This document shows positions 7,607 to 16,646 of a stretch of 64,000 nt of DNA, one piece after another. The position numbers were made by a program, and so were the translations under genes. How positions within the stretch are numbered: position 1 is the first letter of the stretch; each line of letters starts with the position of its first letter. Under the pieces are notes generated by a model. That model was not told where the DNA came from. It searched no databases and worked only from the letters and a program-made list of their open reading frames with translations. The DNA comes from Oscillospiraceae bacterium (GTDB lineage: Bacteria; Bacillota; Clostridia; Oscillospirales; Oscillospiraceae): the NCBI GenBank assembly GCA_017482385.1, contig JAFUNI010000004.1, positions 1 through 64,000 on the forward strand, read 5' to 3'.

Positions 7607-8974
7607 TTGGGAAACGAAACCGTAAACAAGAATATTCTGACACAGTTTGATCAATCCGCAAAGCAGTTCTGCGAAAAGACAAACGGCATTGTCTGTGATA
7701 TAACAAATGTTTACAAAAACGAAGAAAAGAAGCAAAATCTGCAACATCGCTATGCAAAAATCTACTACAACACTTTTACCCTGAAGTTTGTGTATACACC
7801 CCACGGAATTATGGGTGTTGTGAATAGTGTTTTAAGCTGTTTGGTTTCTTTTGACAAAAATGAGGAGGCAATCGAGATACCACTGCCGCTAATGACGGAC
7901 TATTGCGATATGAATGTGGCAATGCCAATGTGTGTTCCCCTCATTACCAATAAAACAGGAATGGCCCAAGCGTTTGCCTGTATACAAACTGCCCTGATTG
8001 ATTTACTCCCTGTTGTAGCAGAGATTGGTGCAGATTCTCAACAGCGTGCGAAAGTTTTAGCTGCATTTTGCAATGAGATACTGTCCGTATTGGGGACAGA
8101 GCCTTCGGCCCAAATATCGCAGGCAATCATTGATTGGTCTGTGGTGAGGTTTGCTACCGGTGCTTTTTTGGTCAACCTAAAAGGAAACCGGAGGAAAGCA
8201 GCCAAAAAGTTAAGGAAAACAAAGAAATTGACTGGCTATGAGAAAAGGATGATTGCGCTGTGGGAATCCAATGAAGCATACGATTATCCAGACATCTCTG
8301 CAATTATTGAAAATGCGGAAGCGTATAACGAAAGCGGTGTGGAAAAGTTTTCACATAGAGAACTCTTTTCTGTGTTGACTTCAGCAGTAATTCTTACCCC
8401 TGTCATATCGGTGGCATACCTGGCGTTGTATTTCTTGTTGATAGCATTGCAAAGCTGGAACGCGGTTTATCTTATGGGGCCGATTTATAATTTTCCCATC
8501 GCCATCTTTGCGGCTTTTATGACAGGCTTTTCAGTAAGTTATTTTACGCGGCACAAAGCCTATAAATGGCTCTATAAAAAGCATTATGACAAGTACTGCG
8601 AGATGGATCATATCCAAAACGGAGAAACAGCGGATAAAATAATGAAGTGGTTTACCGGGATCGTGATTGCGGGCAGCCTTGTGGTGTGCACACTGTTTCC
8701 TTATTGGAATTTGCGATTTTTGCCTGCTGGCTTCGTGGATAACTCCAAATTTCTTTCACTCAAAGGCCGGTACTATGACTATAGCCAAGTGGAACGGATC
8801 TATTATAAGGCGGACCGAGAAAATGATTTTGGCGAAGTGTTGGAGTTTCCATCCTATGTGCTTGTGCTGAAAGGCGGCAAAGAAATCGACCTTTACGAAC
8901 ATGGAGAAATCTCAGACTATGATCCCAAGTTGTTAGATCATCTTCGGGAAAAAGGTGTAAAAATAGAGAAATAA
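7607..8974 (+). CDS. membrane protein of unknown function
   Basis: About 455 residues. The N-terminal half (to about 250) looks soluble and the basic stretch KLRKTKKLTGYEKRM precedes a hydrophobic hairpin at about 260-320 (SAVILTPVISVAYLALYFLL and YNFPIAIFAAFMTGF). A third membrane segment follows (GIVIAGSLVVCTLF), then a C-terminal domain of about 90 residues. No family is recognised. The start is uncertain: the frame is open back through the tRNA remnant, and I choose TTG at 7607 behind GGTGGTGAAGGA over GTG at 7595 or 7598. By eye it is more A+T-rich than the genes after it. It ends 14 bp before the glycerate kinase gene. Placed directly behind an att-like repeat, it may be acquired. Confidence 0.62.
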   Translation: MGNETVNKNILTQFDQSAKQFCEKTNGIVCDITNVYKNEEKKQNLQHRYAKIYYNTFTLKFVYTPHGIMGVVNSVLSCLVSFDKNEEAIEIPLPLMTDYCDMNVAMPMCVPLITNKTGMAQAFACIQTALIDLLPVVAEIGADSQQRAKVLAAFCNEILSVLGTEPSAQISQAIIDWSVVRFATGAFLVNLKGNRRKAAKKLRKTKKLTGYEKRMIALWESNEAYDYPDISAIIENAEAYNESGVEKFSHRELFSVLTSAVILTPVISVAYLALYFLLIALQSWNAVYLMGPIYNFPIAIFAAFMTGFSVSYFTRHKAYKWLYKKHYDKYCEMDHIQNGETADKIMKWFTGIVIAGSLVVCTLFPYWNLRFLPAGFVDNSKFLSLKGRYYDYSQVERIYYKADRENDFGEVLEFPSYVLVLKGGKEIDLYEHGEISDYDPKLLDHLREKGVKIEK

Positions 8975-8988
8975 AAGGGGATATTGTT

Positions 8989-10227
8989 ATGGATAAGTTA
9001 TTGCTTTCTCACGCGGATACCATTGTTGCGAAAGCTATCCGGGCTGTCCAGCCGGATGCGGCTGTGGCAAGAGCCTTGGCGGGTAAGGAATTTCCCGGCA
9101 GAGTTTTGCTGGTTGCAGCAGGTAAAGCTGCCTGGCAGATGGCAAAAGCCGCCCATGACTGCATGGGCGACCGGATCGAGAAAGGCGTGGTTGTTACAAA
9201 ATACCACCATGTGAAAGCCCCTATTGCCAATTTTGACTGCTATGAGGCCGGCCACCCTGTGCCGGATGCAAATACCTTCTCCGCGACCCAAAAGGCTTTG
9301 GAGCTGGTGTCCGGCTTGACCGAAAGGGATACTGTGCTGTTTTTGCTGTCCGGCGGCGGCAGCGCTTTGTTTGAAAAGCCCTTAGTGCCCGGTGAGGAAT
9401 TGCAGGATATTACCTCCCAGCTTTTGGCCTGTGGCGCGGACATCGTGGAGATGAATACCATTCGTAAGCGCCTGTCCGGAGTAAAGGGCGGCCGCTTTGG
9501 GGAAGTCTGCGCCCCGGCAAAGGTTTTTGCGGTGGTGCTGTCGGATATTTTGGGTGACCCCTTGGATATGATCGCCTCCGGCCCGGCCTGCCCGGATAGC
9601 AGCACCTGCGACCAAGCCATCGCTATCGCAAAGAAATACAATCTGCAATTAAGCGAAAATGCTTGGAATCTCTTAGCACAGGAAACCCCCAAGACCCTTA
9701 CAAATGTGGAAACGCAGATCACCGGTTCTGTCCGGGAGCTTTGCACCGCTGCAGCAAAAGCGTGTGAAGAATTAGGATATAAGCCCGTTCTGCTTACCGA
9801 CCAGCTTTCCTGTCAGGCAAAGGAGGCAGGTGCTTTCCTGGCAAGCATTCTCAAGACCCACGCAGGCAGCAAGGAGAACCTTGCCTTTATTGCCGGCGGT
9901 GAAACGGTGGTGCAGCTGACAGGCAAGGGCTTAGGCGGCCGCAACCAGGAGATCGCCCTGTCCGCAGCGGCGGGCATTGCCGGAGTTCCCGGTGCGGCGG
10001 TGTTCAGCGTTGGCTCCGATGGAACAGACGGCCCTACCGATGCCGCCGGTGGCTATGTGGATTTCCAAACTGCAGAAGCTCTTAAGGAAAAGGGCTGGGA
10101 CATTTACGAAACCCTGCAAAATAATGATGCCTACCACGCATTGCAAGCCGTGGATGGTCTCGTTATCACCGGACCCACCGGCACAAATGTGAACGATGTA
10201 GCCGTAGCCCTGTTAAGAGGAGAATAG
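8989..10227 (+). CDS. glycerate 2-kinase (GckA/MOFRL family)
   Basis: A 412-residue protein that should phosphorylate D-glycerate at the 2-position with ATP to give 2-phosphoglycerate, feeding lower glycolysis. Family motifs are FLLSGGGSALFE (about 116-127), NTIRKRLSGVKGG, IASGPACPDSSTC, and in the C-terminal MOFRL domain GGRNQEIALSAA, VGSDGTDGPTDAAGG and TGTNVND at the end. Length is normal for the family. AAGGGG lies upstream of the ATG, and the aldo-keto reductase starts two bases after the stop. Confidence 0.88.
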   Translation: MDKLLLSHADTIVAKAIRAVQPDAAVARALAGKEFPGRVLLVAAGKAAWQMAKAAHDCMGDRIEKGVVVTKYHHVKAPIANFDCYEAGHPVPDANTFSATQKALELVSGLTERDTVLFLLSGGGSALFEKPLVPGEELQDITSQLLACGADIVEMNTIRKRLSGVKGGRFGEVCAPAKVFAVVLSDILGDPLDMIASGPACPDSSTCDQAIAIAKKYNLQLSENAWNLLAQETPKTLTNVETQITGSVRELCTAAAKACEELGYKPVLLTDQLSCQAKEAGAFLASILKTHAGSKENLAFIAGGETVVQLTGKGLGGRNQEIALSAAAGIAGVPGAAVFSVGSDGTDGPTDAAGGYVDFQTAEALKEKGWDIYETLQNNDAYHALQAVDGLVITGPTGTNVNDVAVALLRGE

Positions 10228-10229
10228 TT

Positions 10230-11237
10230 ATGGAATATAGAGTTTTAGGAAAAACCGGCCTAAAAATATCCCGGATGGGTTTTGGCGGTATTCCCATTCA
10301 GAAGATCGACGCAGAAGGCACAAAAAACTTAATGGAGCAGTTGCTGGCTGAGGGTGTGAATTATATTGACACCGCCCGGGCCTACACCGTCAGCGAGGAA
10401 TACTTAGGCTATGCCCTCCAAGGCATCCGCCAAAACTTTATCCTGGCCACAAAGAGCATGGCCCGCACCGCTGAAGCGATGGCAAAGGACATCGACCTGA
10501 GCCTGCAGAAGCTGCAGACAGACTATATTGACCTGTACCAAATTCACAATCCCAATGCCAAGGACTTTGATGCTGTGCAGGCGCCCGGCGGCGCGCTGGA
10601 GGCTCTCCGGGCAGCCAGGGAGGCCGGCAAGATCGGCCATATTGGTATCACCCTCCACGCCGTTGACCTCTTTGAAAAGGCAGTGGAGCTTCCTTGGGTG
10701 GAAACCATTATGTTCCCCTATAACATCGTGGAAACCCAGGGCGAGGAACTGATCGCCAAATGCGCAGAGAAGAACATCGGCTTTATCTGTATGAAACCCC
10801 TGGCAGGCGGCGCCATCGATGATGCCACTACCGCTCTGCGGTTTATTGCCGCCAACCCCAATGTGACCGTGGTGATCCCCGGCATGGCGGAGGAAAAGGA
10901 AATAGGGCAGAACGTTGCTGCAATTTCCAATACCGCTCCTTTGACCGAGGCCGAGCAGGCAAAAATCAAGGAGATCCGGGATTTCTTAGGCACAAATTTC
11001 TGCCGCCGCTGTAATTACTGCACCCCCTGTTCAGCCGGCATCAACATTTCCATGATCTTCTTGATCGAGGGCTATTTCAGCCGTTACAATCTAAAGGAGT
11101 GGGCGGAGACCCGTTACCGCAACTTAGAGAAGAAAGCATCAGACTGCATAGAGTGCGGCGTATGCGAGACCCGCTGCCCCTATAATCTCCCCATCCGTCA
11201 GATGATGCAAAATGCCAAGGAAGTCTTTGGGGAATAA
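10230..11237 (+). CDS. aldo/keto reductase with C-terminal [4Fe-4S] domain
   Basis: A 335-residue protein. The first 270 residues form an aldo-keto reductase barrel (MGFGGIPIQ, then YIDTARAY with the catalytic Tyr, LQTDYIDLYQIHNP, NIGFICMKPLAGG). The C-terminal segment carries two cysteine clusters, CRRCNYCTPC and CIECGVCETRC followed by Pro, that suit iron-sulphur binding. This ferredoxin-like architecture is common in anaerobes and lets the enzyme couple to other electron carriers. It is tightly packed with the glycerate kinase and SGNH genes, which suggests a shared pathway for a C3 or sugar-acid compound; the substrate is not known. Confidence 0.85.
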   Translation: MEYRVLGKTGLKISRMGFGGIPIQKIDAEGTKNLMEQLLAEGVNYIDTARAYTVSEEYLGYALQGIRQNFILATKSMARTAEAMAKDIDLSLQKLQTDYIDLYQIHNPNAKDFDAVQAPGGALEALRAAREAGKIGHIGITLHAVDLFEKAVELPWVETIMFPYNIVETQGEELIAKCAEKNIGFICMKPLAGGAIDDATTALRFIAANPNVTVVIPGMAEEKEIGQNVAAISNTAPLTEAEQAKIKEIRDFLGTNFCRRCNYCTPCSAGINISMIFLIEGYFSRYNLKEWAETRYRNLEKKASDCIECGVCETRCPYNLPIRQMMQNAKEVFGE

Positions 11238-11249
11238 GGAAGTGTTTTC

Positions 11250-12305
11250 ATGAGCGATATTGCTGCCATTGATGCCAATTTTAAGGTGGAAACGAAAATA
11301 GCCCAAGAGGACTTGCGGTTTTATGATCCCCGACAAGCCCCCTTCCAAATTTGCGGTGTGTATTTTGAGGACGGGAAATTCCGCCGTATGCCGGAATCCG
11401 TGGCCAAAGCTGTCAACCCCGGTGTTCTGCGCCTGCATGCCAATACTGCCGGCGGCCGTATCCGTTTCCAAACGGACAGCCCCTATGTTGCCATTCATAC
11501 CCAAATGCCAAGCATTGGCAAAATGCCGCATTTTGCCTTGACCGGCTCTGCGGGCTTTGATCTGTACGGCAAGGAAGAAGGGGAGCAGGAGCGGTATATG
11601 GGAACCTTTACGCCGCCCTTTGCCATTGTAGACGGCTATGAAAGTATCCTTCGTTTTCCTGGGGCAAAAATGCGGGAGATCACCATCCATATGCCCTTGT
11701 ACAGTGAGGTGAGCCAGCTGTATATCGGTTTGCAGGAAGGCGCAACTATCTTGCCGCCCAAGCCCTATAAGGCGCAGAAACCCATCGTCTATTACGGCTC
11801 CTCCATTACTCAGGGTGGTTGTGCATCCCGGCCGGGCAATGCATACCAAAGCCCCATTGCCCGAAGGTTAAATGTAGATTATGTAAACCTTGGCTTTTCG
11901 GGAAGTGCCCAAGGCGAACAGGTAATAGCGGACTATATTGCAGGACTTCCTATGTCTGTTTTTGCCTATGACTATGACCACAACGCGCCTACGCCGGAGC
12001 ATTTGCAGGAAACCCACGAGAAAATGTTCCAGACAATTCGTAAGGCACACCCGGATATCCCCATCGTCATGATGTCAAGACCCAGAGCGTATTTAAGCGC
12101 AGAAGATCAACGGCGCTTGGAAATTATTACGGCTACCTATGAAAATGCAAAAGCCCGGGGGGATCAAAATGTGTACCTGCTTACCGGCCCGGAACTGATG
12201 CGTGATGCAGGTAGCGACGGTAACGTAGACGGCACACACCCCACAGATTACGGCTTTGCCTCCATGGCCCGTGTCTTAGGCGACTTGCTTGAGAAATTGA
12301 AATAA
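11250..12305 (+). CDS. SGNH/GDSL hydrolase with N-terminal GxDLY domain
   Basis: A 351-residue esterase/lipase-like protein. The N-terminal half is a beta-sandwich-type domain with the GFDLY motif of the GxDLY family. The second half is an SGNH hydrolase with YYGSSITQGG (nucleophile Ser), the conserved Gly/Asn block NLGFSGSAQG, and DGTHPTDYG with the catalytic Asp-x-x-His. No signal peptide is visible, so it acts inside the cell, probably on acylated sugars or similar esters. It follows the aldo-keto reductase by 12 bp and is the last gene before a strong terminator. Confidence 0.83.
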   Translation: MSDIAAIDANFKVETKIAQEDLRFYDPRQAPFQICGVYFEDGKFRRMPESVAKAVNPGVLRLHANTAGGRIRFQTDSPYVAIHTQMPSIGKMPHFALTGSAGFDLYGKEEGEQERYMGTFTPPFAIVDGYESILRFPGAKMREITIHMPLYSEVSQLYIGLQEGATILPPKPYKAQKPIVYYGSSITQGGCASRPGNAYQSPIARRLNVDYVNLGFSGSAQGEQVIADYIAGLPMSVFAYDYDHNAPTPEHLQETHEKMFQTIRKAHPDIPIVMMSRPRAYLSAEDQRRLEIITATYENAKARGDQNVYLLTGPELMRDAGSDGNVDGTHPTDYGFASMARVLGDLLEKLK

Positions 12306-12307
12306 AA

Positions 12308-12345
12308 ATATCGCCAAGTCATTTGACTTGGCGATATTCTATTTT
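12308..12345. terminator. bidirectional terminator
   Basis: AATATCGCCAAGTCA and TGACTTGGCGATATT form a 15-bp stem between the convergent SGNH and ileS genes, with T-rich flanks. Confidence 0.88.
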
Positions 12346-12348
12346 TAA

Positions 12349-15141
12349 TTAGATTTCCAAATCCAGCTGGGAGATAACAGCTGCGCAGCGCGGGCACAGG
12401 CCGTTTTCATCGGATTCAGTGGAGTGCATCCAGCAGCGGGGACACTTCTCACCACGAGCTTCGGTAACACCTACGGTCAAACCGGGCAGGTTGGTGCCGG
12501 TGCCCACAGTTGCACCCTCGGGAGCAGCTTCCCAATCGCAGGAGGACACAATGCAGATCTCAGCCAAGTTGAGGCCTTCGCAGGCAGCCTTCACAGCAGT
12601 ATCCTGGATATCCAGGCTCACATGGGCCTCCAAAGCCTTGCCGATACGCTTGTCAGCGCGAGCAACCTCCAGCACGCCGTTTACATCCTGGCGCAGCTTC
12701 ATCACGGTGTCCCACTTAGCCATAGCAGCCTCGTCCAGGCAGTAAGCAGCAAAATCGGTGGGCATCTGATTCAGCAGGATGTTCCGGGCATCGTCGCCTT
12801 CCCGATGGGGCATTGCCTGCCAGATCTCATCACAGGTAAAGGCCAGGATGGGAGCAAACAGCTTTGCCAAAGCATCCACGATCAAGAACAGAGCGCTCTG
12901 TGCGCTGCGGCGGCGCAGGCCGTCAGGCAGCTCGCAGTACAGCCGATCCTTGATAATATCCAGGTAGAAGGAGGACAGCTCCACAACACAGAAATCGTTG
13001 ATGATGTGGGAGACCACATGGAACTCATAGTTGTCATAAGCCTTCTTGCAGGCAGCAACCAAATCGTTCAGCTTGGTGAGAGCCCACTTGTCCAGTTCCT
13101 CCATCTCAGCGGGAGCAACCAAGTTGTTGGGGTCAAACTCGTTCAAGTTGCCCAGGCAGTACCGGGCGGTGTTACGGAACTTCAGATAGTTCTGGGCAAT
13201 CTGCTTAAAGATCTCCTTGGAGCAGCGTACATCTGCGTGATAGTCAGAGGATGCAGCCCACAGACGGACGATATCTGCACCGAAGTCCTTAATAAGGTCA
13301 GCGGGATCCACGCCATTGCCCAAAGACTTGTGCATAGCCCGGCCCTGGCCGTCAACCACCCAGCCGTGGGTCAGCACCTGCTTGAAGGGTGCGCCCTGGT
13401 CCAATGCGCCCACAGAGGTCAGCAGGCTGGACTGGAACCAACCGCGGTACTGGTCAGCGCCTTCCAGATATACATCTGCAGGCCACAGCTCGGGGGTGCG
13501 ATGCATGAGGGATGCAAAGTGGGTGGAACCGGAGTCGAACCAGCAGTCCAGGGTGTCGGTCTCCTTGTCGAAGTCTTTGCCGCCGCAGTGGGGGCAGGTG
13601 AAGCCTTCCGGAACAAGTTCCATAGCTTCCTTCTCGAACCATACATTGGAGCCGTGCTCATCAAACAGGGCAGAAATCTTAGCAATGGACTCGGGGGTGG
13701 AAACAGGCTTGCCGCAATCCTTGCAGTAGAACACAGGGATGGGCAGACCCCAGCGGCGCTGACGGCTGATACACCAGTCTGCACGCTCCCGGATCATGCT
13801 TTCCATCCGGTCGCCGCCCCAGGCGGGGAACCACTTCACGTTCTCGATAGCCTTAACAGCCTGATCCTTGAAGGACTCCACGGAGCAGAACCACTGAGGT
13901 GTTGCCCGGAAGATAACGGGCTTTTTGCAGCGGTCGTGGTGGGGGTAGGAGTGAACGATCTCTTCGGAAGCGAACAGAGCGCCGCTTTCCTTCATATCTG
14001 CCAAAATTACAGGGTTGGACTCTTCGGTCTTCATACCGGCATACTTGCCTGCGTAGTCGGTGTGGCGGCCGTAGTCATCCACAGGCACAACCAGCTCCAT
14101 ACCGTAACGCATACAGGTCTGATAGTCGTCAGCACCAAAGCCGGGTGCGGTGTGAACACAACCGGTACCACTGTCCATAGTAACATACTCAGCGTAAACC
14201 AGACGGGAGGTCTTGTCCAGGAAGGGGTGCTTAGCCAGCATATTCTCGAAGAATGCGCCGGGATAGGTTGCCAGGATCTCATAGCTGGTATAGCCGCCGA
14301 TACCCATAACCTTTTCACACAGAGCCTCTGCCACGATAAAGATCTCATCGCTGTAGTCAGGCTTCACCAGCACATAGTTATCACGAGGATGGAGGCAGAT
14401 AGCCATATTGCCGGGCAGGGTCCAAATGGTGGTGGTCCAAATGACGAATTTGACCTTGCTCAGATCAAAGCCCTCCAGCTTGCCCAGATCGTCGGCGATG
14501 GGGAACTTTACATAGACGGAAGTACAGGGATCGTCCTTGTACTCGATATCAGCTTCCGCAACGGCGGTAGCGCAGAAGGGACACCAGGTAACGGGCTTCA
14601 GACCCTTGTAGATGTAACCCTTGTCGAACATCCGGCCAAAGACCTTGACCTCCTGGGCCTCGAAATGCTTGTCCATGGTACGGTAGGGATGCTCCCAATC
14701 GCCCACAACACCCAGGCGCTTGAAGCCGCCCATCTGCTTCTGAATGAAGTCCTCAGCGAAATCCTCACAAGCCTTCCGGAATTCCGGCACGGACATATCC
14801 TTGTTCAGCTTCTTCTTGGAGTTTTCGATAGCGCGTTCGATGGGCAGACCGTGGTTATCCCAGCCGGGCACATAGGGAGTGTAAAAGCCCATCATAGCAT
14901 GGCTGCGGACGATAAAATCCTTCAGAGCCTTGTTCAGCGCGTGACCCATGTGGATGTAGCCGTTACTGAAGGGAGGGCCATCGTGAAGAATAAAGGGGGG
15001 CAGATCCTTATTTTTTTCCAGCAGTGCGTTGTAAAGATCCAGCTCGTTCCACCGCTCCAGCATACCTGGTTCCCGGGCAGGCAGACCGGCCTTCATGGGG
15101 AAGTCGGTCTTGGGGGTGATAATGGTGTTTTTGTATTCCAT
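12349..15141 (-). CDS. ileS: isoleucine-tRNA ligase
   Basis: A 930-residue class I synthetase charging tRNA-Ile. HMGH (residues 64-67) is the HIGH motif. The position normally held by KMSKS reads AMHKS (602-606, in GRAMHKSLGN). The CP1 editing domain lies between, with WTTTIWTLPGNM (about 235-246) and GCVHTAPGFGADDY (about 328-340). The C-terminus has a zinc knuckle CPRCW...CPRC. The start is set at 15141 because GGAGG lies eight bases before it; an upstream ATG is part of that RBS. Expression is controlled by a T-box leader. Confidence 0.96.
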   Translation of the reverse strand: MEYKNTIITPKTDFPMKAGLPAREPGMLERWNELDLYNALLEKNKDLPPFILHDGPPFSNGYIHMGHALNKALKDFIVRSHAMMGFYTPYVPGWDNHGLPIERAIENSKKKLNKDMSVPEFRKACEDFAEDFIQKQMGGFKRLGVVGDWEHPYRTMDKHFEAQEVKVFGRMFDKGYIYKGLKPVTWCPFCATAVAEADIEYKDDPCTSVYVKFPIADDLGKLEGFDLSKVKFVIWTTTIWTLPGNMAICLHPRDNYVLVKPDYSDEIFIVAEALCEKVMGIGGYTSYEILATYPGAFFENMLAKHPFLDKTSRLVYAEYVTMDSGTGCVHTAPGFGADDYQTCMRYGMELVVPVDDYGRHTDYAGKYAGMKTEESNPVILADMKESGALFASEEIVHSYPHHDRCKKPVIFRATPQWFCSVESFKDQAVKAIENVKWFPAWGGDRMESMIRERADWCISRQRRWGLPIPVFYCKDCGKPVSTPESIAKISALFDEHGSNVWFEKEAMELVPEGFTCPHCGGKDFDKETDTLDCWFDSGSTHFASLMHRTPELWPADVYLEGADQYRGWFQSSLLTSVGALDQGAPFKQVLTHGWVVDGQGRAMHKSLGNGVDPADLIKDFGADIVRLWAASSDYHADVRCSKEIFKQIAQNYLKFRNTARYCLGNLNEFDPNNLVAPAEMEELDKWALTKLNDLVAACKKAYDNYEFHVVSHIINDFCVVELSSFYLDIIKDRLYCELPDGLRRRSAQSALFLIVDALAKLFAPILAFTCDEIWQAMPHREGDDARNILLNQMPTDFAAYCLDEAAMAKWDTVMKLRQDVNGVLEVARADKRIGKALEAHVSLDIQDTAVKAACEGLNLAEICIVSSCDWEAAPEGATVGTGTNLPGLTVGVTEARGEKCPRCWMHSTESDENGLCPRCAAVISQLDLEI

Positions 15142-15164
15142 TGGAAATACCTCCATAGTGTAAT

Positions 15165-15405
15165 CATAATAAAAATGCCTTTGTCCCTATATAAGAGACA
15201 AAGGCATTGTGACCTCTGCGGTACCACTCTCATTCCGGGAATATCCCGGCACTCGATTTTGCTGTATCGGGCAAACCCGGCGCAGCCTACTTTTATTCGG
15301 TGCGCTGCTCAAAGGGGATACAAAGTGTTGGATGCCTGCTGCCTTGCACCGTACGGCAGCTCTCTGTTGGCATTGCCAATCTTTGCGTGTCCTTGTCTAA
15401 GCGTT
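15165..15405 (-). promoter_or_regulatory. T-box riboswitch leader of ileS
   Basis: On the minus strand the T-box core GAGAGTGGTACCGCAGAGG (15213-15234) binds the free 3' end of uncharged tRNA. It is followed by a terminator hairpin (GCCTTTGTC pairing with GACAAAGGC, 15177-15205) and a T-run. Stem I starts just after the divIVA stop codon (15408), with AGAGAGCTGCCG typical of its lower part. An isoleucine specifier is expected from the downstream gene; TATCCCC is one possible ATC, but I cannot fix the specifier loop with confidence. Read-through happens when tRNA-Ile is uncharged. Confidence 0.9.
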
Positions 15406-15407
15406 AT

Positions 15408-16085
15408 TTATCCTTTTGTGGGGTCGTAATTGGGGCCGAACTTCAAATCCTTGAATTTCTCGGTTGCGTCGGAAACAGGGGGCTTGGGCTCAGCGGTAGC
15501 TACAGGTTCTTCGGCAGTGCCGATCAAGTTCTGCAGGGTTGCGGAGATCTCGTCAGCCATAGTGTCGGCCTCGGCCTGCTTGCCTTCTACCTGGTCAAAA
15601 TCAAACAAGCCGGTGTCAGCAGTGGGTGCCGGGAGATTTGCGGCCTTGATGCGGTCGAGCGCCTTTACACAGGAAAGAATCTGCTCTCTCAGCTCGTCGA
15701 TCTTCGCACAAGCGGTCTTCCGGGCTTCTTCCACCCGGGCTTCCTCGGCAGCAATCATAAGATCCGCATTCTTGGCGCTCTCGATAGCGGCGGCATTGGC
15801 TTCGTTCAGCATCTCAGCGCATTTGGCCTCTGCTTCTTCCAGCATCACATCACAGGTCTTCTGTGCGTTGACGATGGCATCTTTCATGCTGGTTTCGTTG
15901 TCCCGGTATTCTTCCAGCTTGCTGACCAAAACCTTCATCTTGCTCTTGAGCAGAGCGTTTTCCTTATGCAGGGTGGTGAAGTCTTCCAGCAGCGGTTCCA
16001 GGAACTGGTCTACGGATTCCATATCATAGCCGCCAAAAGTGGCGCGGCCAAAGGAAACCTGTTCAAGATCTTGGGGTGTTAACAT
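15408..16085 (-). CDS. divIVA: DivIVA-domain cell-division protein
   Basis: A 225-residue protein. The N-terminal membrane-binding domain (about residues 1-60) has LTPQDLEQVSFGRATFGGYDMESVDQFL, the standard DivIVA opening. A long coiled coil follows (about 40-150, rich in Glu/Lys/Ala), then a disordered acidic tail. It recognises curved membrane at septa and poles. It lies 22 bp after sepF, as in many Bacillota, and its 3' end leads directly into the ileS T-box. Confidence 0.92.
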   Translation of the reverse strand: MLTPQDLEQVSFGRATFGGYDMESVDQFLEPLLEDFTTLHKENALLKSKMKVLVSKLEEYRDNETSMKDAIVNAQKTCDVMLEEAEAKCAEMLNEANAAAIESAKNADLMIAAEEARVEEARKTACAKIDELREQILSCVKALDRIKAANLPAPTADTGLFDFDQVEGKQAEADTMADEISATLQNLIGTAEEPVATAEPKPPVSDATEKFKDLKFGPNYDPTKG

Positions 16086-16107
16086 AGTAAATCCTCACGG
16101 TTTCGTA

Positions 16108-16596
16108 TTACATATAGGACTCGGACTCAGCCTGCAGGCTCTCCAAATCGCCGATTACTTCCATGTTGTGGGGGCAGAACAGATAGGTAGCCTGCGCAAC
16201 CTTCTTAACACGGCCGTCCAGCGCATAAACGCTGCCGGAGAGGAAGTCCACGACCCGACGGGTCAGTGCCTTGTCCACATTTTCCATATTCAAAATAACA
16301 GCCTTCTTCTTCCGCAGCTCGTCAGCGGCCTTGGCGGTGTCGTCAAAGGTCTTGGCGTGGAAGAGAACAACTTCCTGCTTGCCGGACATGCTCAGTACCT
16401 GACCGCCAAAGCTGGAAGAAGTTGCAGCGGGAGCAGCAGGAGCGGACTCTGTAGCAGTGCCGGCAAAGGGAGAGGTGCGGCGGCTGCTGCGGGGAGCGGG
16501 CTCTTCTTCATACTGATCTACTTCGTCCTCGTAATCTTCATACTCGTCGTCGGAGTAAGGCTGGGTGAATTTCTTGACATTGTCCCAAAAACTCAT
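16108..16596 (-). CDS. sepF: cell-division protein SepF
   Basis: A 162-residue protein that binds FtsZ and the membrane. It has the usual N-terminal amphipathic start MSFWDNVKKF, an acidic, poorly conserved linker to about residue 75, and the SepF core (VVLFHAKTFDDTAKAADEL, KKAVILNMENVDKALTRRVVDFLSGSVYALDG). The order yggS-sepF-divIVA-ileS is the classical Bacillota cell-division cluster. Confidence 0.95.
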   Translation of the reverse strand: MSFWDNVKKFTQPYSDDEYEDYEDEVDQYEEEPAPRSSRRTSPFAGTATESAPAAPAATSSSFGGQVLSMSGKQEVVLFHAKTFDDTAKAADELRKKKAVILNMENVDKALTRRVVDFLSGSVYALDGRVKKVAQATYLFCPHNMEVIGDLESLQAESESYM

Positions 16597-16646
16597 ATGT
16601 CTATATCCTCCTAATATGTTCGTGCTCTTCCCGAACTAAAAATTAC

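Noticed and set aside
7274-8974. A complete integrated element at tRNA-Ser
   Set aside because: Only the repeats and one orphan gene are present; there is no integrase, excisionase or phage gene, so only a scar is claimed.
12424-15429. A 1001-codon open frame on the plus strand opposite ileS
   Set aside because: It has no recognisable motif, no RBS, and mirrors the third-position bias of the real gene on the other strand, where HMGH and the zinc knuckle are clear.
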